Source of the DNA: Bacteroidota bacterium
GTDB lineage: Bacteria; Bacteroidota; Bacteroidia; Bacteroidales; Prolixibacteraceae
DNA length: 64,000 bases
NCBI GenBank assembly: GCA_030684645.1
Contig: JAUXUF010000072.1
Coordinates: 22,032-86,031, forward strand
Reading direction: 5' to 3'
Of the stretch, positions 52,887 through 62,448 are shown in pieces. The first letter of the stretch is position 1. Each line of letters begins with the position of its first letter. The position numbers and the translations under genes were made by a program. Under the pieces are notes generated by a model. It saw nothing but the letters and a program-made list of their open reading frames with translations. It did no database searches and had not been told where the DNA came from.

Positions 52887-53618
52887 ATGAAGCAATTTTT
52901 GGTAGTTTTTCTAATTGGATTTCTGGCAGTTGAAGCGTTTGCACAACAGAGCGTTGATGTTGGTTTATTCGGAGGGGCAGGCGCCTATTTTGGCGACATG
53001 ACAAAAATTGATTTTCAGAAATCGGTCAATCCGGCTTATGGTGGTTTTGTCAGGTATAATTTTAATCCCCGGTATGCCCTCAGGTTTAATGTAATCAATG
53101 GAACAATTGGTGCGAAAGATGGTGAATTCCAATCAGTTCCCTGGTCTTTTAATAAAAATGTTCTGGATATTTCTCTTCAGTTTGAGTTTAATTACCTCAA
53201 GTATATTGTTGGAGAAAAGGAATCTCCTTTTTCATCCTATCTGTTTGCTGGAATTGGAATGCAAACTTATAATTATGAGTTGAAGACATCTGATCTGGCG
53301 GCGATTGTTCATCCAACAATTCCCTTTGGAATTGGGTTTAAAGTCAACCTGAGTAAGCGGCTTGGAATTGGAATTGAAGGCGGACTTCGCAAATCCTTTT
53401 CAGATAAGCTGGATAATCTGGACGACCCTTTGAGTTATACCAATTCTGATGGAGTTTTGATTAAATATACCGATCAGATGCATAACAATGACTGGACTGC
53501 ATACATGGGGGTCCACCTGGTTTATAAGCTTATTTACGGAAATAAGGAATGGGAATTGAGTACCCCGCGAAATCATATACTCGACTGGGGAATCTGGAAT
53601 AAAACGAGAAAGCAATAA
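52887..53618 (+). CDS. DUF6089 outer-membrane beta-barrel protein
   Basis: A 243-residue protein with signal peptide KQFLVVFLIGFLAVEAFAQ. Alternating strands (VGLFGGAGAYFGDM, AYGGFVRYNFNPRYALRFNVING, SSYLFAGIGMQTYNYELK, IPFGIGFKVNLSKRLGIGIEGGLRKSF) give an eight-stranded OmpA-like barrel. It precedes uppS and bamA, where DUF6089 proteins are regularly found in Bacteroidota. Its role is unknown; participation in outer-membrane assembly is inferred. Confidence 0.88.
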   Translation: MKQFLVVFLIGFLAVEAFAQQSVDVGLFGGAGAYFGDMTKIDFQKSVNPAYGGFVRYNFNPRYALRFNVINGTIGAKDGEFQSVPWSFNKNVLDISLQFEFNYLKYIVGEKESPFSSYLFAGIGMQTYNYELKTSDLAAIVHPTIPFGIGFKVNLSKRLGIGIEGGLRKSFSDKLDNLDDPLSYTNSDGVLIKYTDQMHNNDWTAYMGVHLVYKLIYGNKEWELSTPRNHILDWGIWNKTRKQ

Positions 53619-53684
53619 TCCGAAGTTTTTTTTAGCTTATTTTGCACTGAAAAAATCGGCAAGGAATAGTTTAAACGATTTGAA

Positions 53685-54428
53685 ATGTTATTTAAAGATA
53701 AACTGATCTTAGACAAAATACCCAGGCATGTAGCCATCATCATGGATGGAAACGGACGTTGGGCAGCTCAATTTGGAAATGAGCGGACCTTTGGCCACGA
53801 ACACGGCGTTGAAGCCGTTCGTTCGGTGGTTGAAGGCGCCAGCGAAGTTGGAGTTGGCTACCTGACCCTGTATGCTTTTTCGACCGAAAACTGGGCACGT
53901 CCCAAAGAGGAAGTTGATGCCTTGATGGGCCTTTTGGTCCAGTCTATTTCAGAAGAGACGGATGAACTTCTTAAAAGTAATGTACGTCTTCGGGTTATCG
54001 GTGATGTAAAAAGCCTTCCGCAGAATGTCCAGGAAAAATTAACATGGTCAATTGATAAACTTAATGCCTGTTCAGGATTAACTTTGGTTCTGGCCCTGAG
54101 TTACAGCTCGAAATGGGAAATTGTGGAAGCAGTTAAACGAATCGCCGAGCAGGTCAAATCAGGAGAAGTTGATCCGTCGGAAATTGATTATGACTTGATG
54201 AATCGTTTTTTAAATACTTCGGATATGCCCGATCCGGAATTGCTCATCCGTACCAGTGGCGAGTGCCGGATCAGTAATTTTTTATTGTGGCAGATTGCCT
54301 ACAGTGAATTATATTTTACACCTAAATTGTGGCCCGATTTTAGGAAAGAAGATTTATTTGAGGCCATTTATGACTTTCAAAACAGAGAACGAAGGTTTGG
54401 AAAAACGAGTCAACAATTAGAAAGCTAA
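53685..54428 (+). CDS. uppS: Isoprenyl transferase (undecaprenyl diphosphate synthase)
   Basis: A 247-residue cis-prenyltransferase making the lipid carrier for wall and O-antigen synthesis. HVAIIMDGNGRWAAQFG holds the catalytic Asp, AFSTENWARPKEEVDALM the substrate region and PELLIRTSGECRISNFLLWQIAYSELYF the C-terminal signature. Sixteen bases separate it from bamA. Confidence 0.97.
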   Translation: MLFKDKLILDKIPRHVAIIMDGNGRWAAQFGNERTFGHEHGVEAVRSVVEGASEVGVGYLTLYAFSTENWARPKEEVDALMGLLVQSISEETDELLKSNVRLRVIGDVKSLPQNVQEKLTWSIDKLNACSGLTLVLALSYSSKWEIVEAVKRIAEQVKSGEVDPSEIDYDLMNRFLNTSDMPDPELLIRTSGECRISNFLLWQIAYSELYFTPKLWPDFRKEDLFEAIYDFQNRERRFGKTSQQLES

Positions 54429-54444
54429 TTCAATAATTAATCGA

Positions 54445-57135
54445 ATGCAAAAAATAAAACTGTTTATTGTTCTGCTGTTAATCAGCGCAAAAGTTTTTTC
54501 ACAGGAAGCTGAAAGCGACAGCACGAATTTTTCCATCTATTATTCGAGCCCAAAGGAATATGTCATTGCCGGATTGGAAGTTCAGGGAATACGTTATCTG
54601 GATAAACAGGTATTGTTGCAGATTTCAGGACTAACTATTGGAGATAAAATCATGGTTCCTGGCGATGCCATCACCAATTCGATCAAAAAACTCTGGAATC
54701 ACGGTTTGTTTTCGGATGTTAAAATAACTGCAGATAAGATTTCGGGCGACAACATTTGGCTTCGAATCAATTTGCAGGAGCGTCCAAGGTTAGCGGAAGT
54801 GAATTTCAGTGGTGTCTCGAAATCTGAAAAAGACGATATAACCAAAAAAGTCTTACTGTTAAAAGGTAGTCAGGTCACCGATAGTCAGGTGTCATCGGCA
54901 AAAAGGGCGATTAAAAATCTGTTTCTGGATAAGGGATTTTTAAATACGGAGGTCAATATAATACAACGCGATGATACTTCGCAGGTCAACAGTGTAATTC
55001 TTGATATCAATGTGGATAAAAAGGAGAAGGTAAAAATCAGTGAGGTAGTTTTTCATGGCAATAAAAATCTTAAAGCTGGCATGCTTGAAGGTTCAATGAA
55101 AAAAACCAAGGCTAAAAAATTGAGAAACTTTTTTAGTTCGAAGAAATTTCTACAGGAAAAATATACAGAAGATAAAATTAATGTGATTAAAAAATACAAT
55201 GAAAAAGGTTACCGCGATGCCAACATTGTCAAAGATTCGACCACAAAACTAGAAAACAACCGCATTCGATTGGACATTTGGGTCAATGAAGGGGATAAAT
55301 ATTATTTCAGGAATATCAAATGGGTTGGGAATACGGTATATCCGGGCGAATACCTGAATAATGTGCTGGGTATCAAAAAAGGCGATGTATTTGATCAGAA
55401 ACTCCTCGACAAACGGACAACTGAGGATGAGGATGCTGTGAGCAGTTTATACCTCGATCATGGGTATCTTTTCTTTAATCTTTCACCAATCGAAACAAAA
55501 ATCGAAGCAGACTCCATCGACTTCGAAATGCGTATTCAGGAAGGGCGTCAGGCAACCATCGATAAAATCATTATCTCGGGAAATACAAAAACGAACGAGC
55601 ATGTTGCACGTCGTGAACTCCGGACTTTACCTGGCGATTTGTTCAGTAAGGCTGATATTATTCGTACGGTCAGGGAATTATCTCAGTTGGGACACTTTGA
55701 TCCGGAGGCGATTAATCCTGATGTGAGGCCTCATCCTGAAAATGGAACAGTGGACATCAATTACCAGCTTGTTGAAAAAGCCAATGACCAGATCGAACTT
55801 TCAGGAGGTTGGGGCGCCAATATGTTTGTGGGTACAATTGGTTTAAAGTTTTCCAATTTCTCGGTACGAAATATTTTCAACAAAGAAGCATGGAGGCCTT
55901 TACCCACAGGCGATGGCCAGGCATTAAGCCTGAGGGCACAAACGAGTGGTAAATTTTATAAATCATATAGTTTTACCTTTACCGAACCTTGGTTTGGTGG
56001 AAAAAAACCTAATTCGTTTACCTTATCTTTTTCACATTCCAAAGTAAATTATTCAGCCAACAACTCATATAGCAGTTACAATGATCCGTATAGTTCTGGC
56101 GGTTACGGTGGTTATGGTGGCAGCAGTTATGGAGGTTATGGTGGTGGTTATTCACCTTACGGTTCCGGATATTCGCCTTATGGTTATGGATATGGCTATG
56201 GTAGCGGGTACGATTTAGGTACGAACTATACATACACTTCCGCTTCGGATGCAAATGATCAAATACAGATAACTACTGCAGCAGCAATTGGATATGGATA
56301 CCGTTTAAAATGGCCTGATGATTTTTTTACGATTTATCACGAACTTTCATTTCAGCACTATAACCTGCAAAATATGGCGGGCTATTATTATTTCCTGAAT
56401 GATGGGACTTCAAACGGAAATGGTGGGTTCAACAACTTCAGCTTTAAAACTGCTTTCGGACGGAATTCACTGGATAATCCGTTATATACACGTCGCGGTT
56501 CCAATTTCACCCTGTCACTTCAGCTGACTCCTCCCTATTCTTTAATCAATGGCGTTGATTACGACCCAAAGAGTAATCCAACTCTTACCAACCAAGATCG
56601 CTACAAATGGATTGAGTACCACAAATGGATGTTTAAGGGTGACTGGTATTCGCCGCTTTCTAAAAACACGAATTTGGTTTTACACACCAAATTTGAATAC
56701 GGATTTCTGGGATACTACAACAAATACCGTCAGTCGCCATTCGAAGGATTCCGTGTCGGTGGTTCGGGTATGTCGGGGTATAATCTCTACGGAAGTGATA
56801 TCGTTTCATTACGTGGTTATAAGGATTACAGTCTGAGTACCGGTTACGGATCTAATTTATACAATAAACTTTCGATGGAACTCCGGTACCCGGTTATTTT
56901 GAAACCATCATCAACCATTTATGTACTTGGATTCCTTGAGGCAGGTAACGCATGGAATAATTTTCAGGATTACAACCCGTTCAAACTTCACCGTTCGGCT
57001 GGCGCCGGAGTCCGGATCTTTCTGCCCATGTTTGGTTTGATGGGAATCGACTGGGGATATGGATTTGATAAGGTTCCCGGCCAAACCGATGCAGCCGGAA
57101 GTCAGTTCCATTTCGTGATTGGGCAACAGTTTTAA
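54445..57135 (+). CDS. bamA: Outer-membrane protein assembly factor BamA
   Basis: An 896-residue Omp85 protein: signal peptide (LFIVLLLISAKVFSQ), five POTRA domains (about 30-440, each with G..... and hydrophobic strands such as VEVQGIRYLD) and a 16-stranded barrel ending GQQF with the C-terminal Phe. It inserts beta-barrel proteins into the outer membrane. Unusual: residues about 543-592 form a Gly/Tyr/Ser-rich stretch (YGGYGGSSYGGYGGG...), probably an extended surface loop. Two Skp-like genes follow. Confidence 0.96.
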   Translation: MQKIKLFIVLLLISAKVFSQEAESDSTNFSIYYSSPKEYVIAGLEVQGIRYLDKQVLLQISGLTIGDKIMVPGDAITNSIKKLWNHGLFSDVKITADKISGDNIWLRINLQERPRLAEVNFSGVSKSEKDDITKKVLLLKGSQVTDSQVSSAKRAIKNLFLDKGFLNTEVNIIQRDDTSQVNSVILDINVDKKEKVKISEVVFHGNKNLKAGMLEGSMKKTKAKKLRNFFSSKKFLQEKYTEDKINVIKKYNEKGYRDANIVKDSTTKLENNRIRLDIWVNEGDKYYFRNIKWVGNTVYPGEYLNNVLGIKKGDVFDQKLLDKRTTEDEDAVSSLYLDHGYLFFNLSPIETKIEADSIDFEMRIQEGRQATIDKIIISGNTKTNEHVARRELRTLPGDLFSKADIIRTVRELSQLGHFDPEAINPDVRPHPENGTVDINYQLVEKANDQIELSGGWGANMFVGTIGLKFSNFSVRNIFNKEAWRPLPTGDGQALSLRAQTSGKFYKSYSFTFTEPWFGGKKPNSFTLSFSHSKVNYSANNSYSSYNDPYSSGGYGGYGGSSYGGYGGGYSPYGSGYSPYGYGYGYGSGYDLGTNYTYTSASDANDQIQITTAAAIGYGYRLKWPDDFFTIYHELSFQHYNLQNMAGYYYFLNDGTSNGNGGFNNFSFKTAFGRNSLDNPLYTRRGSNFTLSLQLTPPYSLINGVDYDPKSNPTLTNQDRYKWIEYHKWMFKGDWYSPLSKNTNLVLHTKFEYGFLGYYNKYRQSPFEGFRVGGSGMSGYNLYGSDIVSLRGYKDYSLSTGYGSNLYNKLSMELRYPVILKPSSTIYVLGFLEAGNAWNNFQDYNPFKLHRSAGAGVRIFLPMFGLMGIDWGYGFDKVPGQTDAAGSQFHFVIGQQF

Positions 57136-57198
57136 TCAAACATGTTTTGGTCTGGTATTTGCTAAAACCTCTAAAGAAACCATTTAATACACGACACC

Positions 57199-57714
57199 AT
57201 GAGGAAACTATTAATTATCACGGGGATATTGTTACTTGCTGTTGCAAGCGCTTTTGCACAAAAATTCGCATTCGTTGATACGGAGTATATTTTGGAAAAC
57301 ATCCCTGCCTATAAAGCGGCACAGGAACAATTGGATCAGTTATCGGGTCAGTATCAGAAAGAACTTGAATCGATGCATGCCGAAACAGAACAGATGTACA
57401 AAGACTTTCAGGCCGAAAGTGTTTTGCTTTCGGATGAAATGAAGCGTAAACGTGAAGATGTGATCATTTCGAAAGAGAAGGAATACAAGGAATTGCAGCG
57501 TAAATACTTTGGTCGCGACGGCGATTTGTTTAAAAAGCGTCAGGGTTTGGTTAAACCGATCCAGGATGATATTTTTAATGCCATTCAGGATATTTCCACC
57601 GAAGGAAATTATGCGATCATTTTCGATAAAGCGAATGGCATTACGTTAATCTATACTAATCCGAAATTTGATCTTTCGGATCAGGTTTTGGTTAAACTTG
57701 GTTATAAAAATTAA
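57199..57714 (+). CDS. OmpH/Skp-family periplasmic chaperone (copy 1)
   Basis: A 171-residue protein with a signal peptide (LIITGILLLAVASAFAQ). FAFVDTEYILENIPAYKAAQEQLDQLSGQYQKELESM starts the beta/helix OmpH fold, and long charged helices form the tentacles. Skp keeps unfolded barrel proteins soluble on the way to BamA, encoded just upstream. It is paired with a second copy 42 bases downstream. Confidence 0.94.
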   Translation: MRKLLIITGILLLAVASAFAQKFAFVDTEYILENIPAYKAAQEQLDQLSGQYQKELESMHAETEQMYKDFQAESVLLSDEMKRKREDVIISKEKEYKELQRKYFGRDGDLFKKRQGLVKPIQDDIFNAIQDISTEGNYAIIFDKANGITLIYTNPKFDLSDQVLVKLGYKN

Positions 57715-57756
57715 AATTTTAAATTTGTCAAAAAAATAAATTAAATCCAGAAAAGT

Positions 57757-58272
57757 ATGAAAAGTGTTTTAAAAATTTGTGTTTTAGGAATACTGATGTT
57801 TACAGCAGGATTTGCCAATGCTCAGACTCCTAAATTTGGTCATGTTGATTTGCAGGCACTTATTGGGATTATGCCTGAGAGAGCAGCTGCCGAAAAACAA
57901 TTTACTGCATATCAAAAGGAACTTGAAGATGCACTCGCCCTTATGCAGAAAGAGTTTCAGACAAAATACATGGAATATGCCGCCAAACGGGATTCTTTAA
58001 CTGAAACAGTTCGGAAAATGAAGGAAGATGACCTGAATGCTATGAACGAACGTGTTCAGACTTATCAATCAAGTGCTCAACAGCAACTTCAGGCTAAACA
58101 AGGTGACTTGTTAAAACCTGTTTTTGAAAAAGCTGATAAAGCAGTAAAAGAAGTTGGCGCTGAAAAAGGATTAATCTATGTGTTTGATTTGAGTTCGCGG
58201 GTAATCCTGTACAATTCGAAAGAAAGTGTTGATATTCTACCATTTGTTAAAACCAAATTAGGAATTAAGTAG
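57757..58272 (+). CDS. OmpH/Skp-family periplasmic chaperone (copy 2)
   Basis: Also 171 residues: signal peptide (CVLGILMFTAGFANAQ), then KFGHVDLQALIGIMPERAAAEKQFTAYQKELEDALALM, helices and a C-terminal strand VILYNSKESVDILPFVKTKLG. It is a diverged sister of copy 1. Duplicate ompH genes after bamA are normal in Bacteroidota; one copy may have a specialised client set. Confidence 0.94.
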   Translation: MKSVLKICVLGILMFTAGFANAQTPKFGHVDLQALIGIMPERAAAEKQFTAYQKELEDALALMQKEFQTKYMEYAAKRDSLTETVRKMKEDDLNAMNERVQTYQSSAQQQLQAKQGDLLKPVFEKADKAVKEVGAEKGLIYVFDLSSRVILYNSKESVDILPFVKTKLGIK

Positions 58273-58292
58273 ATTTCCGCAATAAAATATTT

Positions 58293-58324
58293 AAAAAAGC
58301 CATCTTTGTTAAGGTGGCTTTTTT
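58293..58324 (+). terminator. Intrinsic terminator after the ompH pair
   Basis: AAAAAGCCATCTT pairs with AAGGTGGCTTTTT (one G-T pair) around TGTT and ends in a T-tract, 20 bases after the stop. It would end the envelope operon before murI. Confidence 0.85.
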
Positions 58325-58348
58325 AATTTTGTTCAAACTCAAATTCAA

Positions 58349-59185
58349 ATGGCTTCAAAATTTCAACCTATCGGAGTTTTCGATTCCGGCTATGGTGGCT
58401 TAACCATCCTGAAAGAATTCCTGAACGACCTGCCCGGATACGATTTTATTTACCTGGGCGATAATGCCCGCGCTCCTTATGGCCCACGGTCGTTTGAAGT
58501 GGTTTATGAATACACCCTTCAGGCGGTGAAGAAACTCTTCGAAATGGGCTGCCCGTTGGTAATATTGGCATGCAATACGGCATCGGCCAAAGCTTTGCGA
58601 AACATTCAGCAAAACGACTTGCCAAAAATTGATCCGGAAAGAAGGGTGTTGGGAGTCATCCGCCCTGCCGTTGAGTCGATTGGTGATTATACCCGAAATG
58701 GTCACGTTGGAATCCTCGGTACTGCAGGAACTGTACTTTCCAATTCCTACCCGATTGAACTGGAGAAGTGGGCAGGGGGCATGGTCATTCAAACCACCCA
58801 GGAAGCCTGTCCAATTTGGGTTCCCTTGGTTGAAAACAATGAGATCGATTCGCCCGGAACTGAATATTTTGTGGCTAAAAACATCCGGAATCTGTTAACG
58901 GCCGATCCGGAGATTGATTCCATTATACTCGGATGCACACATTATCCTTTGTTATTACCAGTCATCCGGAAATTTGTACCAGAGGGTATTCAATTGCTTG
59001 AACAGGGAAAAGTTGTGAGCTCCAAATTGGTAGAATATCTAAGTAACCATCCTGAAATGGATGATCGGTGTTCGAAATCAGGTCAAGTCAACTACTATAC
59101 TACCGAAAATGAAGAGATTTTCGAAAAGAATGCCGCTACGTTTATCGGTCGGGCAATAAAAAGTGAGAAGATCATTCTAAAATAG
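58349..59185 (+). CDS. murI: Glutamate racemase
   Basis: A 278-residue enzyme making D-glutamate for peptidoglycan. IGVFDSGYGGLTIL opens it; the two catalytic Cys are in LACNTASA (about residue 74) and ILGCTHYPLLLP (about 194). It is convergent with a nucleotidyltransferase gene, 9 bases apart. Confidence 0.97.
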   Translation: MASKFQPIGVFDSGYGGLTILKEFLNDLPGYDFIYLGDNARAPYGPRSFEVVYEYTLQAVKKLFEMGCPLVILACNTASAKALRNIQQNDLPKIDPERRVLGVIRPAVESIGDYTRNGHVGILGTAGTVLSNSYPIELEKWAGGMVIQTTQEACPIWVPLVENNEIDSPGTEYFVAKNIRNLLTADPEIDSIILGCTHYPLLLPVIRKFVPEGIQLLEQGKVVSSKLVEYLSNHPEMDDRCSKSGQVNYYTTENEEIFEKNAATFIGRAIKSEKIILK

Positions 59186-59194
59186 AAGATCAGT

Positions 59195-60091
59195 TTACCA
59201 AAGTTTCTCCGGATAAATTCCCTGATCGGTCAATTTCTGAATCTGCTCAATAACGAATGGTTTATCTTCTTTATAAGTAACTCCAAACCAAGGTGAGTCC
59301 GCAGTCAGTACTTCGACGCTAATCTGTCCTTCCTGAATCATTTCAAAAACTACAAACGGAATATAAAATTCAGATTTAGGCTGGTTAATATGATCTTTTA
59401 AAAAATCAATAAATTGGGTTTCAATGTTTTTGAAAATTGAGGAGTGAAATCCCCAGAAATTCATTGAAGCGGACTCATTTCCGGTCAATTCAACTTCCTG
59501 GTTTTCATGCTCACACAAAATCCGGATGCCTTCCTTTCTTATTTTATGAGTTTCTGTAATCTTGGTCAATTGGTTAGTGTCGTTAGTCACACAAATTCCT
59601 CTCGAAACGCTTCCGAATTCAGATAAGGTGTTGTTCAACTCATATCCAATCATGGCATATTTATCGGGCATAACCGAGCCAGTTAAATATTCGGCAATTA
59701 CTTTATACGCCTGAGCGCCATAAAAATCATCGGCATTAATGGCGGCAAAAGGCTCGTTAATCACCTCTTTTGCCATTAATACCGCATGGCCGGTACCCCA
59801 GGGCTTTTCGCGACCTTCAGGTAGTTCAAAGCCTTCCGGGAGTTTATTGATTTCCTGATATACATATTCTATTTCGATTCTTCCCGCAAGTTTTGATTCA
59901 AAGCGGGCTTTAAATTCTTCAGCAAAACTTTCCCGAATAACAAAAACTACTTTGCCAAAACCGGCACGGATCGCATCAAAAACTGAATATTCCAGGATTG
60001 TTTCTCCATTTGGGCCAACAGGTTCAATTTGCTTAAGGCCACCGTATCGGCTGCCCATTCCTGCAGCCAAGATTAAAAGTGTTGGTTTCAT
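59195..60091 (-). CDS. Sugar nucleotidyltransferase family protein
   Basis: A 298-residue protein of the GalU/RmlA-like fold. LLILAAGMGSRYGGLKQIEPVGPNGETILEY is the nucleotide-binding loop, and FAAINADDFYGAQAY the metal-binding Asp region. It would join a nucleotide to a sugar 1-phosphate. Sugar and nucleotide are not determined from the sequence. Confidence 0.9.
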   Translation of the reverse strand: MKPTLLILAAGMGSRYGGLKQIEPVGPNGETILEYSVFDAIRAGFGKVVFVIRESFAEEFKARFESKLAGRIEIEYVYQEINKLPEGFELPEGREKPWGTGHAVLMAKEVINEPFAAINADDFYGAQAYKVIAEYLTGSVMPDKYAMIGYELNNTLSEFGSVSRGICVTNDTNQLTKITETHKIRKEGIRILCEHENQEVELTGNESASMNFWGFHSSIFKNIETQFIDFLKDHINQPKSEFYIPFVVFEMIQEGQISVEVLTADSPWFGVTYKEDKPFVIEQIQKLTDQGIYPEKLW

Positions 60092-60602
60092 GAATTGTAT
60101 TTTACTTCGTTATTTTCAAGATGAATTTATGCAAAATTACTCTTTTATCTTGAATTCACTCCGGATTTACTTTGTTCGGATGTACGATAAAATTCCCTTT
60201 TTAGTGTTTTTTCGTGATTTCGTGCCTTGGTAGCTAAAAAAAACTTGACACGAAGAAGAACTGTGATTGGATTTTTTATCCCGTCAGGGATTCAAGGTCG
60301 GTAAAAATCATTAATAGGGCAATGTTTCGTCCCGTACGGGACGAAAGAATCATATCCCCCCATTCTCTCTACCGACCGATTGTGCCTAACGGCACAGTTT
60401 TGCCCTAAGAACAATATCCTGAACCTTTCATTAAGGGAATTTTGTCGTACACCCCTTTGTTCAAACTGTAAATTTCGGAGCAGACAGTCATCAACCTAAA
60501 CAGTGAAGGATGCCTTCCAGACATCCTTCACTGCTTAGGTTGAATATATTCTAAACCTTATTGCTTCTTTTTTTGTGAGATTCAGAAAACTGTTTTTTCT
60601 TT
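60092..60602. repeat. Dispersed multi-palindrome element, copy 2, and a long hairpin
   Basis: In this 511-base gap, 60278-60396 repeats the layout of copy 1: ATCCC-gtca-GGGAT; GGTCGGTA (60296-60303); a 22-bp palindrome centred on CCCGTACGGG (60325-60346); TACCGACC (60370-60377); TGTGCC-taac-GGCACA (60381-60396). The first 180 bases hold nothing recognisable apart from low-complexity sequence. A long hairpin at 60492-60542 is listed separately. Confidence 0.75.
60492..60542 (-). terminator. Long hairpin after the MFS gene
   Basis: Twenty of 21 base pairs match between CAACCTAAACAGTGAAGGAT (60492 on) and its inverse ending at 60542, with a 9-base loop. It begins 61 bases after the MFS stop on the minus strand. 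It is longer than a usual terminator stem and may also serve as an mRNA-stabilising end. Confidence 0.65.
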
Positions 60603-61931
60603 TTACGCTTTTTTTGTTTTAGGGAATTTCTGCTTAATGATAATGGAAAGTCCGATAAAAGCAATAATCAGGATAATTGGTAAAACCGACATATTGCGTA
60701 AAGTAATTTGTGGTCCGGCAGTTTCGATCGATTTTCCCATAATTGGCAACACCATTGAAGTAGCAACAAAACCCGCTCCTCCCAAAATTGACATTCCCAG
60801 TGCGCCGCTCTTTGGCACATATTCCGATGCTACTCCTATCATGGTAGGCCAGAAATAACAAACTCCAACCGCAAATACTGCGGCCGATAATAAGGTCATG
60901 GTTGCACCATTGGAAATACTTAACAACCACAACCCAAGGGTTGATATGACTGCCGATCCCAGTAATACTCCTGTCGGATTTAAACGGTGTATCAAACCAC
61001 CTGCAAAATAACGCCCAATGGCCATAATTCCGGTTACAACAACAAGTATGATCATTGGATTAATTCCGTTAGTTTCTAATAGCGCATTAATCCACTGAGT
61101 TGTTCCAAGCTCTGTTGAAGCGGTTAACAACATACAAAACAGCACCAATGGAAATAACAGGCTGATTTTATTGATTGCACGACCCTCAATAATGACTAAA
61201 ATTACAATTACCCCGATAGCGATATAAGGATAAATACTGTCGAAATTCAAACTCAATGAAGGTACAGATGCAACCAGGATCATTAATATTACTGTTGCTA
61301 TTATTGTAAATGGAGCGCCAACATTTCGCATCATTTCTTTATAGCTTACACCACTTGACACACGTTCTGTTTCCGGAATTTTCTGTCCAAAAAACAAAAA
61401 ACCATAAATTGCCAAAGGAATAAATAGCAGGCTTACCAATATCTCCCAGCGCAGGTTGAGTGTATCCATTACCAGCCAAGCCAATACACCTCCAATTACA
61501 ATTCCGCCCGGGAACCAAACATGAAACCGGTTAAGCATTTTTGTTTTGTTATTGGGAAACAAGGTGGCAATAAGCGGATTACATGCAGCTTCTACACTTC
61601 CATTCCCGAAACCAATAAAAACATTAGCGATAAATAACGAAGTCATGTCTTTGGCTAAAAGCAACAGTATAATTCCAATAAAGTGCATTCCGAAAGCCAT
61701 CCTGACAATTGTTTTGGTTTTTACAAGGTCAATTATAAATCCGCCAGCAAACATGGCAACAGCAAAACCCCAAAAAGCAGGGCTAAAAGCGCGTCCAATT
61801 TCCTCTTTGGATAATCCATAATCGGTAGAAAAAACTCCTTCAATTTTTGCCCTGATTGCAAAGGTAATTGCCGTAACTAACAAGGCCAGGCAGCTTGCAA
61901 TAAAAAGTCTTTTTTGATTTACATTTTCCAT
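60603..61931 (-). CDS. MFS sugar transporter
   Basis: A 442-residue, twelve-helix major facilitator protein. AIRAKIEGVFSTDYGLSKEEIGRAFSPAFWGFAVAMFAGGFIIDL covers the first helices; RFHVWFPGGIVIGGVLAW and KSGALGMSILGGAGFVATSMVLPIMG are characteristic of sugar-type members found in Bacteroidota. The substrate is not determined. The gene stands alone with a strong hairpin behind it. Confidence 0.9.
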   Translation of the reverse strand: MENVNQKRLFIASCLALLVTAITFAIRAKIEGVFSTDYGLSKEEIGRAFSPAFWGFAVAMFAGGFIIDLVKTKTIVRMAFGMHFIGIILLLLAKDMTSLFIANVFIGFGNGSVEAACNPLIATLFPNNKTKMLNRFHVWFPGGIVIGGVLAWLVMDTLNLRWEILVSLLFIPLAIYGFLFFGQKIPETERVSSGVSYKEMMRNVGAPFTIIATVILMILVASVPSLSLNFDSIYPYIAIGVIVILVIIEGRAINKISLLFPLVLFCMLLTASTELGTTQWINALLETNGINPMIILVVVTGIMAIGRYFAGGLIHRLNPTGVLLGSAVISTLGLWLLSISNGATMTLLSAAVFAVGVCYFWPTMIGVASEYVPKSGALGMSILGGAGFVATSMVLPIMGKSIETAGPQITLRNMSVLPIILIIAFIGLSIIIKQKFPKTKKA

Positions 61932-62448
61932 AAGCTACATTTTACGTTTGTTAATAGTTTAGAAGTATTTGAATCTTTCATTAAAGTTGAATGTATGAAC
62001 CTTCACATTTATACATTATAGAGGATAAATTAAAAGGATTGGAAATAATTATTCGATGAGTTCATTAATTATATTAGGTTATGTAGTTGGTTATAAATTT
62101 AGAAAAATCAGAATAGAAAATATCACTGAGGAAGTAATTTAATTTTTCTGAAGAACTTTATCCGAACTTAAAAGATTTTTTATTCAATGCAGCTATATTA
62201 AACAACTATAGCCCGATTAGAATCGGGCTTAGTATATGGATAATATGTTTGTTTAAAAACTTCTAAAAACCGGAATGGTTTTCGAAAATACCTGGGTTGA
62301 ACATGAACAATTAAGGAACAAGTATTAATCGAAGACAAAAACCGGACGAACAACATTATTTTTTAAGAACAATTGAACAATTAAGGAACAAGTATGAATC
62401 ATTAAAACATTATAGGAACAAGATTGCGAACACGATTATATTTTATAC
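61932..62448. repeat. AT-rich 517-base gap with a hairpin and a 27-base direct repeat
   Basis: No gene is visible. AGCCCGATT-ag-AATCGGGCT (62210-62229) is a perfect 9-bp hairpin. A 27-base unit beginning TGAACAATTAAGGAACAAGT occurs at 62304-62330 and 62374-62400 with one difference, and a shorter TAGGAACAAGA follows at 62412. The repeats lie just after the stop of the 504-residue gene on the minus strand. Confidence 0.6.

Noticed and set aside
60634..60930. Second reading frame within the MFS gene
   Set aside because: It overlaps the conserved transporter frame completely and has no family-like pattern.
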